This document shows, piece after piece, positions 31,134 to 42,274 of a DNA stretch of 64,000 nucleotides. The translations under genes were made by a program, and so were the position numbers. A model generated the notes under the pieces. That model had not been told where the DNA came from, made no database searches, and saw nothing but the letters and a program-made list of their open reading frames with translations. Where the stretch lies: assembly GCA_013176395.1 (NCBI GenBank), contig JABMLP010000010.1:1736001-1800000 (forward strand). The letters are read 5' to 3'. Each line of letters opens with the position of its first letter. Position 1 is the stretch's first letter. The DNA is from Venturia oleaginea (Eukaryota; Ascomycota; Dothideomycetes; Venturiales; Venturiaceae).

Positions 31134-32036
31134 TTGATTGATTGATTGATTGATTTTATCCTACTCGGTTGCAGCCGCTTAATCACGCAGCTATGTCCGG
31201 TTAGGAGGACTTCATCAGACAGCCGACACGTGATAGATTATATAATCCACCGCGCCCCACTTCGCCCCGTTCACTGAAACAAGACCAGCTGTCCCCTCCG
31301 TCCTCCCTCTTTTCCCTTAACCAGTATCTCCAAATGCCCGCTGGCTCTTGTAGATACTGGTTATTCTGCTAGTATATCTGTGCTATGTAGACTCAAGAGG
31401 CAATGCCTCGTGTTTCGCTATCCTTCTACCTACAGTCTCCCTCTAATGCTCAGCTTGTCTATCTGTTTCGCCTTATCCCTCAAGGCCAATGGGTTCCCTA
31501 AGTATGTTTCTGCTTGTGAAAGTTGCCTTGCACCAGATTCCTATGCGGCGGTGTATTTGGTTGTGTGATGCTGGAGACAATAGTAACCATCGTAGTCGTG
31601 ATTTCGCTGCTTGGGTGTGATACTCCGGGTATGCCCGTGGACGAGGCTGTCTGGTAGCTGCCGTATTGTATGGCGCCGATCGTGCTATAGACCTGCCGTC
31701 TTATAGTCGGAGCCTATCTGCTGCTAGTCGCTCTCCCTACTTGCTATATCGCGCTCCTACTCTTGCCAATGCCATAACTGGGACGCAACAGTCTGGGGAG
31801 AGGCTCAAGGCTACGTCTGCTGGCTTGTAGGGAGGGGATTTGCCGCCAATAAGCTCCTTCTATACGTCCTTACTGCTTACTGTGTTGCGCACCTACTCTT
31901 GCCAATGCCATAACTGGGACGCAACAGTTTGGGGAGAGGCTCAAGGCTCTGGACATCAGCTTGCAGCAGGACGGTTTGCGGAGACGATAGTAGATGAGGT
32001 TCTCTAGCAGCTGCCGTATCGTGTCGCACCGATTGT
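31134..32036 (-). mobile_element. 1.6-kb repeat family, copy 2, truncated
   Basis: It matches copy 3 from the (TTGA)n tail for about 900 bp almost without change, and ends after CGCACCGATTGTG. In the proposed element orientation the tail end is kept and the 5' end is missing, as for target-primed non-LTR insertions. The junction is followed by GGCTTCCGC...GCGGAGGC, a short inverted repeat of unknown origin. No target duplication is evident. Confidence 0.75.
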
Positions 32037-32588
32037 GGAGGCTTCCGCATTCTCTAGCTGAAGCGGAGGCGCCAGCCGCCAAGGGCTGTCACACGGATTG
32101 CACGGATTTTCGCTTGAGCCACTCTTGAGTAGGCTAGATCGGCCCGGGCTGTGATGAGCTAATCAACGCTATACCGTTTCTAATTTTCCCGTACAGCAAG
32201 GAAGTGGCGCTATCAAATGCCCATAGATTGAGTATGCATGAAATAGCTATTGAAGTACTACCACTTTAGATACTGCTTTAGTTCGCTCGGTATACATCCA
32301 TCCTATATATATTCATCTCCTGATAAGCTTTTGAACTAGATGCACAAATATTCTTATTTAATCCGAGGATGTCCGTAATGAAGTTGCAAGAGGCGCCTGA
32401 CGCAAATAGTTGTATTGCACGGTAACCACAACTCTAGAACCCAAAAATTAAATCCATATATGAAATTGATGACTGAACACCTTGAATCCGAGATTTTCTA
32501 CATTTAATGATCACTGTTGACTTTATTGTGAGGAAAACCGTTGGTGGGTTCTCGGCACGCAGGGATTCTCGGCACCTAGGGAGGGACG
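32037..32588. other. No gene recognised
   Basis: AT-rich DNA without long ORFs. TTCTCGGCACNYAGGGA occurs twice at about 32553-32582, just before the stop of the next ORF. Confidence 0.4.
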
Positions 32589-32975
32589 TTATAGTGTATC
32601 TTCATCAAGGGGCTGAGTCTGTTCCATATCCTGGAAGAGCTGACCTTCTCCGTCGGGGAAATTGAAATCATAATTGACGGATGCAAAATTATCGGCGGGC
32701 CAATTGCTAATTGAATTCGGTTTTGCAACACTGTCAAATTGAAGATTGTAGTTGATCTGAGAAAGAGCAGAGGTGCTCAAACTAGATGCGTCGGTCTGGA
32801 GGTTCGCGGGGTGGTTCCAGCTTCCTGAGACGAACTTCAAGTTCTCCGAGAGGATATCACCATTGCTTGTACAGGACTCTGATATCTTTGGTGGGTCCAA
32901 AATAGAGAGAAGTTCTCGATAGGCATCATCATCAATGGCATAGCGTTGCCGCCAAGTTTGAAGTGCTTCATCCAT
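32589..32975 (-). CDS. Hypothetical acidic protein, 128 aa
   Basis: The start MDEALQTWRQRYAIDDDAYREL is helical and charged. The rest is Asn/Asp/Phe-rich (SVNYDFNFPDGEGQLF) and ends in DEDTL. It resembles an acidic tail of a larger protein rather than a complete domain. No ATG-linked upstream exon could be fixed. Family unknown. Confidence 0.35.
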   Translation of the reverse strand: MDEALQTWRQRYAIDDDAYRELLSILDPPKISESCTSNGDILSENLKFVSGSWNHPANLQTDASSLSTSALSQINYNLQFDSVAKPNSISNWPADNFASVNYDFNFPDGEGQLFQDMEQTQPLDEDTL

Positions 32976-34101
32976 TCGCGTCGTTGCCCTCTAGTGTCAC
33001 AATGTCGCTCGTCGTGACGCGGTATGGCCACCCCGCGCTTTGGAAATAAGACAATCCACTCCGAAAAGGTCAGGTGTCTATTCATATCACTCTCGTACGT
33101 AGGGATATGTGTATTCCAGCAATTCACATCAATTATTTGGCAGACTAGGTATGAAGAGAGGGTCTCTCCAGTAGGCAGATTGCATGGCAGTCTCCGGAGA
33201 GAGAGCCGAGCGATTCATGGCCCCTGTAGAGAGGACTCCCCTCTCCACACCTAGACGAGAAGGCCCTGATCTATCTAGAGTGTCTAAATGCAGGGAAAGA
33301 AGCGTGTGAACGCTGTGGTGGGTGGGAGAGCAAAAGACGAGATAGAGAAGTGTGGTGTTGCTGGAGAGAGGGAGAGGGCCTCGGACTCGCTTATGTATAG
33401 ACCCACTTCAACTTGATCCTCGTGGCGTCTCCGTGATCTTCCATTGTAGCAGTCCAACATTGGTGAGAAACTGGAATTAGCTGGAAGATGATGGTGATGG
33501 TGATAGTAAGAATCATTTTGGTGAAACTACATCGATACCTATCTAAACCTTTGGTCTCTTTGTCGTAATTTCGTATACGCGTCATTTTAAGATTCAACTT
33601 CTGTATAGGTGAGGCTGTTGTGGATATTATTGCGGATAGTCGAAGAGAGTGAAAAGCACACATTTATAATAGTTCGGTCTATAAGGCGAAGTTACGTTAA
33701 ACTTCCACCTCGATGGCGGCTAATCTACGATCTAGAGAATATCCATCCCTAGAACAGTTATCGTCTGGCACCTTCCTAGGACAACCTTTTTTGCCTCCGA
33801 GCCCTCTACCATACACAATAGAAATTGCGCCTGCGCGTCTTCAGCCCAAACAACCACGGCCAGATTGGACCATCGAGCTCCAAGATAATGATCATTCCTA
33901 GTTCTCTGGGCGCACCGCGAGGAATCAAATGGCTCGTCCATAATATGGCTTGGGTCGTATAGAATCACGGATAAGGAATCGGCATTAGAGCTTGTTAAAA
34001 AGATGGCACAAATACTGGCATAGGGTGCAACAGATTTGAAGTCGTGGGTAGCTGCGAATATAGCGAAGCTATTAACACTACAACCACAGAGTTGATTCCC
34101 C
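32976..34101. other. No gene recognised
   Basis: Several 60-96 codon frames on both strands lack resemblance to any family. GAGAG-rich stretches occur at 33155-33380. Confidence 0.35.
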
Positions 34102-34464
34102 CTAACCCGCTCTCTCTTTTTCGCCCAAATTAAGAGAGCTAAATGAACTTGCTGACGAGATCGGTAGTAGTCTTGCCCTTTCTATTCGGTCACTTCTCGT
34201 TAAGAATATTGTCCCTAGCCACTCCCTAAAACAACACTGTCGCCGGGTTTGATATATACCACAACGTGAGCACTTCCGAAGCTTTTCAAAAACACTACCG
34301 ACGAAGTGGTTTGACACTCGACAGAAGGGGTACACGCATCTCCAGTCAAGTTCGTTCCAAGTCTCTGTCATGTTTAAGTTGATTGATGGACGAAAGTTGA
34401 AGGTGGTTTGAGGAGGGAGAGAGTGTTTGGGATCTGAGGGTATGAATTTGAACCTAGGACTCAC
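34102..34464 (-). CDS. Possible MYND-type zinc-finger fragment
   Basis: From the internal start MTETWNELDWRC, the frame shows C-x4-C and KCSRCGIYQTRRQCCFREW. The spacing of cysteines and the closing W resemble the MYND finger, but the usual HK..C end is missing. The C-terminus is Ser-rich. It could be a degraded copy or a gene whose last exon I cannot place. Confidence 0.3.
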   Translation of the reverse strand: MSPRFKFIPSDPKHSLPPQTTFNFRPSINLNMTETWNELDWRCVYPFCRVSNHFVGSVFEKLRKCSRCGIYQTRRQCCFREWLGTIFLTRSDRIERARLLPISSASSFSSLNLGEKERAG

Positions 34465-34587
34465 TGGCTATTTATCACGGATTCTTTCAGTTGTTAATCC
34501 CCTCAGGCGGAGAACTTCCTTGCCTTGCAGCATTCATCTTGGTTTCTAACTTTTTGTTTCTCGTTCTCGGTTTTCACGTTCTAGTCT

Positions 34588-36908
34588 TTGGATTCCGGCA
34601 TCGAGTTTTGGTGTTCCAGGTATTCGGAATGGATATATAACACCTCACAGATTTTCAAGCAAGCTACGGTTATTTTCCCCGGCATGCTTGACCCGATATT
34701 CCTAATGGTGCCTTTCTTCTCTCTGGCTAATTCGCTACCACTAAGGCGTGCAGCCACTAGTACATTAAAGAAGTCAAGTTTTTCTCCTATACTGATTACG
34801 GTCATTATCATCATCATTGTGGTCTTCATGGTCTTATGTCTAGCGGCGTTTTGGTTATTAAGAGAAGCAGGGCCAACAGGGCTAAAAATCCGGACCTCGA
34901 CTCAATGGATCAACAGCAATCTCACTACCCTCCGACGTATGATACAACCTACCAAATGGAGCCTCACAATTCTGTACCTGTTAGATGATACAGCCGCTGT
35001 TGGATGATACCACAATTTCAGTTAGCCGCGAAGTGGATATCGGTGGCATACAGCCGTCGGAATCATGTACCCGTCTTTTGATTTCAAAGCAATCACATCT
35101 GTATAACTATCGCTCGGTCACCGGTTCATTATGAACCTCATGCAATCCTTAATCCTCCTCATCTTTTCACTGTGTATCATTCAAGAGTTATGAGCCCGGC
35201 TTGCCTACCCTCGTAAACACACCTTACCCTTTCTGGTTTCACCGCCGTGTATTGATACAACCCCCTCTATCAAACCCCATACACGCTAGTCCCATTAAGC
35301 CCATCTTTCAGTGTTTACAACGATTCTGCCATCGATCCAACATCCTCTCGGAATATACGAAAAGATCCCCGCCCACCACCATGACGATGTCAGCTGCATT
35401 AGCATCGTCAAAGCTCAAGGGAGACTCCCTTGAAATCTTCCTTTCGGACCCTACAAAGTGGAACGCCTTCCGCGATTGGATTCGTCAAATAGCAATTACC
35501 GACAATCTTTGGGAATACATTGATCCAGATTTTGAGCCCAAACCTATTGCTCTTACTCCATCTCAGCAAGCCCAGAACCCTCCCCCTGCTCAAGCCTATA
35601 CAGAGCAACCTCTGTTGTACCTCCGAAGGGCCCCACTACCCGTCGACGTTGGCCTTACGCCAGCAACAATTGGCATTCCTGACAACGCGGCAAAACGGTG
35701 GGAATTTGAGTACGAATTGGGTGTTTTCAAGATTGAAAAAGTTGAGCACGACTTGAAAGTTAAGGCAATGAAGGAGCTGAAAAACAAAATCTACGCCAAC
35801 GTCTCCGCTGCATACGCAGTTCATCTTTGCCTATCAACAGAAGGTTGGATCTATCAACTTCGCAGCCACAATCACAAGACCCGACATCGCCAAATCAGTC
35901 TCTCTCCTTTCAGAACATCTGCAAAACCCCAGCCAGCAGTGCTCTGACGCCGCAGACCAAGTCATCATCTATCTATATCACTCTCGGTACCTCTCAATTC
36001 AGTTCAATGGCCTCAAAACTGAGAACGTCTTTTCATGTCATTCTGATGCATCTTTCGCCGATGATATCGCCACCCGCCGCAGCAGTGAAGGCTTCACGTT
36101 CAGCCTTTACGGTGGGCTTATTGACTGGAGAGCCACCAAACAAAAAACAGTATCAACTTCTACCACTGAAGCTGAACTCCTCGCTCTTTCTGGAGCTTCA
36201 CGCGAAATGATGTGGTGGAACCGCTTCTTTGAAGCTATCAGATTTAACCCTCAAGAGCCTACAATCATCCACTGCGACAACCAGCAGACAGTCAAACTAA
36301 TGAACCATGAATCTCCAAAACTAGTCACTCGGTTACGTCACGTCGACATCCACCAAATGTGGCTCCGCCAACAGGTTCAAGCCTCTCTCATTATTGTTAT
36401 CTGGATATCCACTGCTATGATGATCGCTGATGGAATGACGAAAATCCTGAGCCCTCAACAACATCAAAACTTCTTATCTCAACTCAATATGGTTGACGTC
36501 GAGCACGTCATCAAGGTATTGGCAAAATCACCTCCAACAACCACACCAAAACCAGCCAATCAGGCTTCACCAAACCTCAACACCAAGGACTGAAGTATCA
36601 CCACTTGTCTATGTCATGTCAGGCCTGAGGCTAGCCCTGAGAGGGTGTGTTAGATGATACAGCCGCTGTTGGATGATACCACAATTTCAGTTAGCCGCGA
36701 AGTGGATATCGGTGGCATACAGCCGTCGGAATCATGTACCCGTCTTTTGATTTCAAAGCAACCACATCTGTATAACTATCGCTCGGTCACCGGTTCATTA
36801 TGAACCTCATGCAATCCTTAATCCTCCTCATCTTTTCACTGTGTATCATTCAAGAGTACCACCGACTACGCCAGACCGGTACTACCAGCCACGAGGATAT
36901 GGCTTTTA
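34588..36908 (+). pseudogene. Membrane-protein gene interrupted by a copia element
   Basis: The 5' part encodes a single strongly hydrophobic segment (SPILITVIIIIIVVFMVLCL, about 34781-34840). One frame over, a basic stretch (KRSRANRAKN) leads to a Tyr/Gln/Pro-rich tail (MDQQQSHYPPTYDTTYQ) that ends at the copia insertion in codon GTA-CC. Across the element the tail continues in the same frame from 36861 (PTTPDRYYQPRGYGF) to TAA. The two sides share the 5-bp target duplication GTACC. The frame change between membrane segment and tail means either an unrecognised splice or an older lesion. Likely a single-pass membrane protein with a cytoplasmic PY-rich tail; function unknown. Confidence 0.6.
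34979..36855 (+). mobile_element. Internally deleted Ty1/copia element, 1877 bp
   Basis: Two 208-bp LTRs (34979-35186 and 36648-36855, TGTTAGATG ... TTCAAGA) are flanked by GTACC at 34974-34978 and 36856-36860. Inside, a gag-like ORF (from 35381, MTMSAALASSKLKGDSLEIF) is fused near 35835 to the very end of pol. Protease, integrase and most of RT are absent. The RNase H remains: CHSDASFADD, STSTTEAELLALS and HCDNQQTVK. The frame changes at the join, so no fusion protein is made. Non-autonomous, and young by LTR similarity. Confidence 0.93.
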
Positions 36909-37851
36909 ATGTATCTTTGTATAGAAAAAACCCGCGATTCTCCAGGTCTGTTTGCTCAGCCACCACTTTCAACCACAATTGTCCACGTACACTGACTTTT
37001 CCATCATTCGACAGAGGCAAGGGCGCGTAAGCTATACCAGGGCTCGAGATGGTGGGATGTTGACCAGAACCTGCAGTCGCAAGAGCATGGGTTGCATCCT
37101 GTGCCTACATGGTCTACATGCTGCCTGTTATCTCTTCTGCCAAATTATTGACACGTCTTAAAGCACTGTGCTTTGTCTACGTCCATTTGGATCAAGTCCC
37201 GCAGCCCTCCGTGCTCTTTCTGGGGTCAACTGTAACGGGAAGATGTTCCACATATGGCTGGGTGCAGCATGTAAGCCAGTGCGTTGAGATGGACAGTAGA
37301 TCTTTCGTTTATGAACGGGGCGTTCCCCTTGTCTGCTCATATAACTCGGGCGAACTTGGATAAGCATGGTGCCTCCACAGGATCTTCGTAAGTATGAACG
37401 AGTCAAGAGTCACATTATGTCTGAAGTACGAACAACACCAAAAATGTGATAAGTATGAATTCAATGAGTGACTGTATGATCATCAGAATGAGAGGAAATG
37501 CGGGCTATCTACACAAAAATGTATGTACTGAAATAGATCAGGATGACTCAAAGATCCTGTATTAGTATATGAGGCTGATTACGGTATTGAGGCCGTCGGT
37601 AGCTCCACTATATTGCAACGCACCCTCTCAGAAACGAGACGTTGAAGTCACGATTCTATACAATGAATGAGGTGCCAAGAACTGGTAATAGGGCCCGTTT
37701 TGGAGTGACAAGAGAGGTCCGAGCCAAAAGAAGTAAAAAGTGCGTTGGTGCTCAAATGAGCGTTTAAGACCATAAAAGAGAGAAGTACATTCGCTGTATA
37801 CGGCTAGCGCCATGACCATATGGTTAAAAGAGAGAGATCCAAGGAAATAAG
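36909..37851. other. No gene recognised
   Basis: Short ORFs only. It separates two unrelated copia insertions. Confidence 0.4.
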
Positions 37852-38803
37852 TGTCGTATCCTTGGCACCGACAGGGGCGGTGCAATTTCTGCATCTCAAG
37901 GATACTTCAATGTTCGAAGAAGAACAAGAACAATCAAGAATACAAGAGACTTATCCATATATGTTTATTTCATTATCATTTCATTATCGTTACATTATCA
38001 TTTCATTACTATTTCATACACGTGTACAAAGCCGATCCAACAATAAGAGCAACCACAACGCGGTTTAGGCGGTTCCGGAGGTGATTCCAGCATCAATTAG
38101 CTTGCCCAGTGCAGCAATGGCGGCCTCAAGGTTTATTATTCTGAGGAGAGTGATAAAATGCGAGTGCGCTTGCGGGGTTCAGGATTTTGGTGAGGCCATC
38201 GGCTGGCATTGCATTTGTAGGTAACCACTCAATATTGATGTTGCCGAGTGCCACTTCTTCCTGAAGCTGACTGCAGTGCATGTCGAGGTGCCGTAACTTC
38301 GTTTGCAGTTTAGGAGAGTCTTCCATCATGAGCCGGATAGTCTGGCGATTGTCACAGAATATGGTCGCCTTGCCCTGGTGTAGATTGCAGTTGATTGGCT
38401 CAAAGAATCGTTTCTGCCACATCATTTCTCTCACAGCCGCACTCAGTGCAAGTAACTCGGCTTCGGTCGAGCTTGTGGTGACAGTTTTCTGTTTGGTGGC
38501 CCTGCAATCGATGAGGCCGCCAAACAGGAAGAAAGTGAAGCCTTCGGAGGAGCGGCGTGTATCGATATCGTCAGCAAAACTGGCATCAGATGAACATACA
38601 AAGTAGTCAGAACTATCGGTATCGCCTCGATACTGATATCCGTAGAATCTGGTGGTCCAAAGGTAACGAATGCACTGGTTGGCAGCGTCAATATAATCTT
38701 TGATGGGGTTTTGAAGATATTCCGAGAGAATCGAGTGCGCTTTAGCGATGTCTGCACGAGTGATGTATGCAGCGAAACCAATACTAGTAGAACCAACTTT
38801 CAT
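37852..38803 (-). mobile_element. 5'-truncated Ty1/copia element with 3' LTR
   Basis: Minus-strand frame 38803-38126 encodes the end of copia pol: ITRADIAKAHSILSEYLQNP (end of RT), CSSDASFADD, TSSTEAELLALSA and IFCDNRQTIRL (RNase H), and MPADGLTKIL. It is similar to, but distinct from, the 36-kb element. A 191-bp LTR (37852-38042; TGTTGGATC ... GATACGACA on the minus strand) follows 83 bp downstream. The same LTR stands alone at 50550-50740. The 5' part of the element is missing and no duplication can be checked. Confidence 0.9.
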
Positions 38804-38810
38804 CTGGTAA

Positions 38811-39120
38811 CTGAGATGTCAGAATCAGTGCGTTCGTCAATCAATCGATTGAGCTACCCCCGAGATTGATTGCCCGATTCGGCCAATATATGACTTGATT
38901 GACAACTTATTTGAGTCAGTTTGAGAGAGATTGATTGCTTGAGTAATCGGTCAATTGCTTAGACAGTATATTGACAGCTGTCCCTCAACACGACGATCAT
39001 CAGGCATGATTGAACGTCTCGTCCCGTCGGTAGAGAGTTTGCGGGTTGATCCCCACATCGATGGAGGGGATGGGACGAGAGATTCCATGTCCTAATATTG
39101 TGTAATGCAGGATGTCAGCG
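38811..39120. other. No gene recognised
   Basis: Contains several ATTGATTG / TTGAGT words at 38838-38960 but no ordered repeat. The last part holds the decayed left arm of the gene B palindrome. Confidence 0.4.
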
Positions 39121-39122
39121 CT

Positions 39123-39170
39123 TCACGCTGCTCGGGAAAGCCACCTGGTCGCACCGAAAGCGGAATAGCG
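39123..39170 (+). promoter_or_regulatory. Half-decayed palindrome before gene B
   Basis: The right arm GGTCGCACCGAAAGCGGAATAGCG (39147-39170) matches the 43.7-kb copy closely. The left arm (CACGCT..CTCGGGAAAGCCACC) is degenerate and shortened. The centre T39146 is 88 bp before the ATG at 39234. The shared downstream block TTTTCAACGTCAGTTGAA (39180-39197) also occurs, slightly changed, after the other two palindromes. Confidence 0.7.
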
Positions 39171-39233
39171 TCATTCATAGTTTTCAACGTCAGTTGAACG
39201 GTTCACAAAGCTGTAGCTATATTATCTCCCATC

Positions 39234-41813
39234 ATGGCGATTGAGGAGGACTTTGTGTTGGTTGAATTGGATTTATTTAGCCGCATGCGACAACACTGCG
39301 AGAATTGCCATGATTTCAACATTCCTTTGCAAGACTTGTCTGATGGAGGAGTCGTTACACTAACGGATTTATCGTCCAACTCAAGGAAACGAAAAGCCTC
39401 GCAATCCATAGGATCCACACAAAATGCTTCGATAAACACTTCGACACTGACGCCACAGTCGGAGACCGAGGCTACCGAGTCACAGCCGCCTTCACAACCA
39501 TCCGGAAGTGGGCCGCCGCCCCAATCTAACTCAGAGTCACTACAATCTGGATCATCAGAGTCATCAGAGTCATCACAATCTGGCTCAGCGCCATCAGATT
39601 CATCAACACCATCCAGGCCACTTTTGGAACCACAAAAGAAAAGGCGAGTAACAAAATCGCGGACAACCCTAGCATTCGATCGGTTTGTTCAGAATGCACC
39701 TGAAGGAAACAGATGGCGTGCCAGGCAGTCAGAACTAGGACTCAGTACGGTGGAAAAGTACGAAGATGTTATCCAAGGATTCTCTCGGCGCGCATATGTT
39801 GTATCCAAGAGGGAATACCGTAAAGAGCTCGGAGAGTCGGATAGTGAACTCATCGTGGTAGGGAAAAAATTGGCCCTTCTTACGAAGTTATCTCTTGAGA
39901 ATGTGGATCTTCAGAGGTCATTCGCGTATTTCCATGTGCTTATTCTCCTATCATACTGCGAAATACTCCGGCAAAAGGGTGTCTCTGACCAAGCGATCGA
40001 CGAACTCATTCAGACCATTACCGAGATCAGAGAGCGAGATCGGAAGGCGCTTTTAGATACCATCCCATGGATACATCAGCTGATTGTTGAACTTGTCCAC
40101 AGAGGGTGGACACTTTATCGGGCAACAGAGTTGTTCTTCATAAGTATGCTGTGAGGGTCAGATTATCGAAGCTAAATTAACGTTTAAAATCGCAGACGCT
40201 ATATCCATTTCTGACCTCGTTCGGATTCGAAGTGATGAAACCTTCAAATCTATTCTCGAGCACCTCTCGACGGACAAATTTGTGAAACGCAGTTACGATG
40301 ACTGCTTAACTCCCAGCTATAGTATTCCAGGACTCATTGCTCCTCTTTTCGATTCGGTTCATTCGACAGATCAATTTTTGTATGAGACCTGACCGAGTCT
40401 ATAGTAACGAAGCTAATAATAATTCTAGGTTCACCGAACTATATAGTGCGCTGGGATACAATTTGCCAGACCTGCCATTATCAGTGGAAGAAATCCTTAC
40501 GGTTCACCCTGCCAAAAGTGCTCCAGCTTGCTCAGGCTCTCCGGAATTCGAAACTTGACACACGACTCTTTCATCGCAGGTACGGCTCTGCTATCCTTAT
40601 TATATTTAATCAATTGATGAACCAATAATTAGCTGTCAATCGCAACGAGGCCGATCACGAAGAGATCGAGAATCAGAGTATGATTGTGTGCGCGGAGCAG
40701 TCACTCTTCTCGCTTATCTGTGCAATTGGAACTATCCCCAAGTTCATGCTAGAGCAAGCGTTTTCTCCCCAAAAGAGGTGGAATGAGTATGGTGTAGAGT
40801 ACCAGACTTACCCACAAAACGCTCAGTTTGGCTCCCATCTCAAGGTTCTATTCTTGGATTCCGGTAGGCTATGGCAAGTTCTGGAGCATTTGATATCAAT
40901 TGCAGCTATTGGGGTTGAGAAATCTTACAATATGGAGATTTACATCTGTGGCTCGACGCCTGCTGAGTACATATGCGGCCAACAAAGATCGTATTGGATC
41001 GAACAGGCTCTTTGGTTGTTCTGCTACATATTTCCTCGTAACCCAACAACTCTGTAAGTTCATTGGCCCGTCACCAGCAAGCTATGTACTCATCAACGAA
41101 GACCAGTCTCAGAAAAGGAAAAGCTCTTGGCAGTGCTGGAGGACTTGCTCCGCGGCTATGCTGAGACTGGTTTAGAGATTCCCTTCAACGACGAAGTCAT
41201 CGAAACTTTACTCACTGCATCAAAGTTTGGGTCATTGGCTCGGCGACGTCTAATTCTCTCACTGGTCGATCAATTGCTGGAGAAGACAGATAGCACACAT
41301 TTACAAGCCGAAGCTGTCTACCAACGGAGCGTGGTTTTACGTCTCAAAGGAGATATAACCGGCTCAAATAAGCTCCTTCAGGAATTCCTAGACCAAGCAG
41401 ACATAGCCACACGACTGCAATCGCATTCTATCCTCGGACTTCTGCATCTATCCCAAGCGACCAATCATGCTTACAACTTTGACTTCCTATTAGCTCATAA
41501 GGAAGCAAAGATGTGGATGCCTACTGAGGTAGACGGCACTGAGAAGCAGCTTGATATCATATGGAGCCAGATCCATTCCGCTGGCCGGATACTGAGAGGA
41601 CAAGGGCATTTTCAGACCGCATGTCACTTTTTTGAACGCTGCATCCAAGGGGAATCTCTTCGCGAATCCAAAAGACATTTGGCTCTAGCTCACCTCGTGG
41701 ATACCTACCTTGAGGTAGATTATCTGCAGCGGCGTGAGATTCATTCAAAATCAACGGGGGAACTGCTCGACAGAGCTGAGAAGCTGATTAGACCGGAGAT
41801 CCAGAATCTGTGA
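39234..41813 (+). pseudogene. Gene B: broken paralogue of gene A with a different C-terminus
   Basis: Exon 1 (39234-40143) matches gene A from MAIEEDFVLV and MRQHCENC, through a longer Ser/Pro-rich linker, to RDRKALLDTIPWIHQL. A 52-nt intron (40144-40195) sits at the same codon phase. Exon 2 keeps YDDCLTPSYSIP, then a one-base insertion near 40384 causes a stop at 40390. Gene A-like sequence continues in the next frame (YSALGYNLPDLP) to another lesion near 40556. After a second intron (40583-40632 region) the protein no longer resembles gene A: SLFSLICAIGTIPKFMLEQAFSP and, in a further frame, AVLEDLLRGYAETGLEIPF with helical TPR-like repeats to 41813. A GTAAGT at 41055 suggests an intron between them, but no acceptor restores frame. 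Confidence 0.78.
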
Positions 41814-41816
41814 AAT

Positions 41817-42274
41817 TCAGAAGGGGCCAAAGCTGCGTTCGACTATGCAGCGGGGATTTGTCGCACGAAACCTCCGCAGTTTTTGATACCTGGGGCTGGT
41901 ACATTCTTGTTTGGCGATGCCCAACGCCAGATTGAGTTACTTGCTGGCTGGAAGTTGCCCAGTTGCGAGTTGTAGATAATTCATTGAAAATCAAGTCACG
42001 CCATGCCGCACTGACCATTTGCGATCGTAAATCTCGGAGAAATCTGCAACCCCTCTTCTCCGCAAGCGCTCTGAATCCTGCATGACGCGATACACTACCG
42101 ACCTCCGAAACCACGCTTCCCGACACTCCCAGCCACCATTTGCATATTTATCTTGATACCACCCCGGTGAACTCGTCGATGCGTGCACGAAAATCCGTCG
42201 CATTTACCCTCGAGCCTCAGATTCGAACCATCCCACCAATACCACGTCCGCGCAGTCGAAGAACTCCTCTAAAT
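41817..42274. other. No gene recognised
   Basis: This is the intergenic region between gene B and the acetyltransferase gene. The open frame continues upstream of the chosen acetyltransferase ATG to 42140, so a longer N-terminus is possible. Confidence 0.4.

Noticed and set aside
31040..32090. Third junction of the patatin inversion at repeat copy 2
   Set aside because: Neither flank of copy 2 contains patatin sequence or the 14-bp duplication.
39026..39075. Possible tRNA (GGTAGAGAGTTTGCGGGTTGATCCCC)
   Set aside because: The B box lacks GGTTCGA, no acceptor stem pairs, and no cloverleaf could be drawn.
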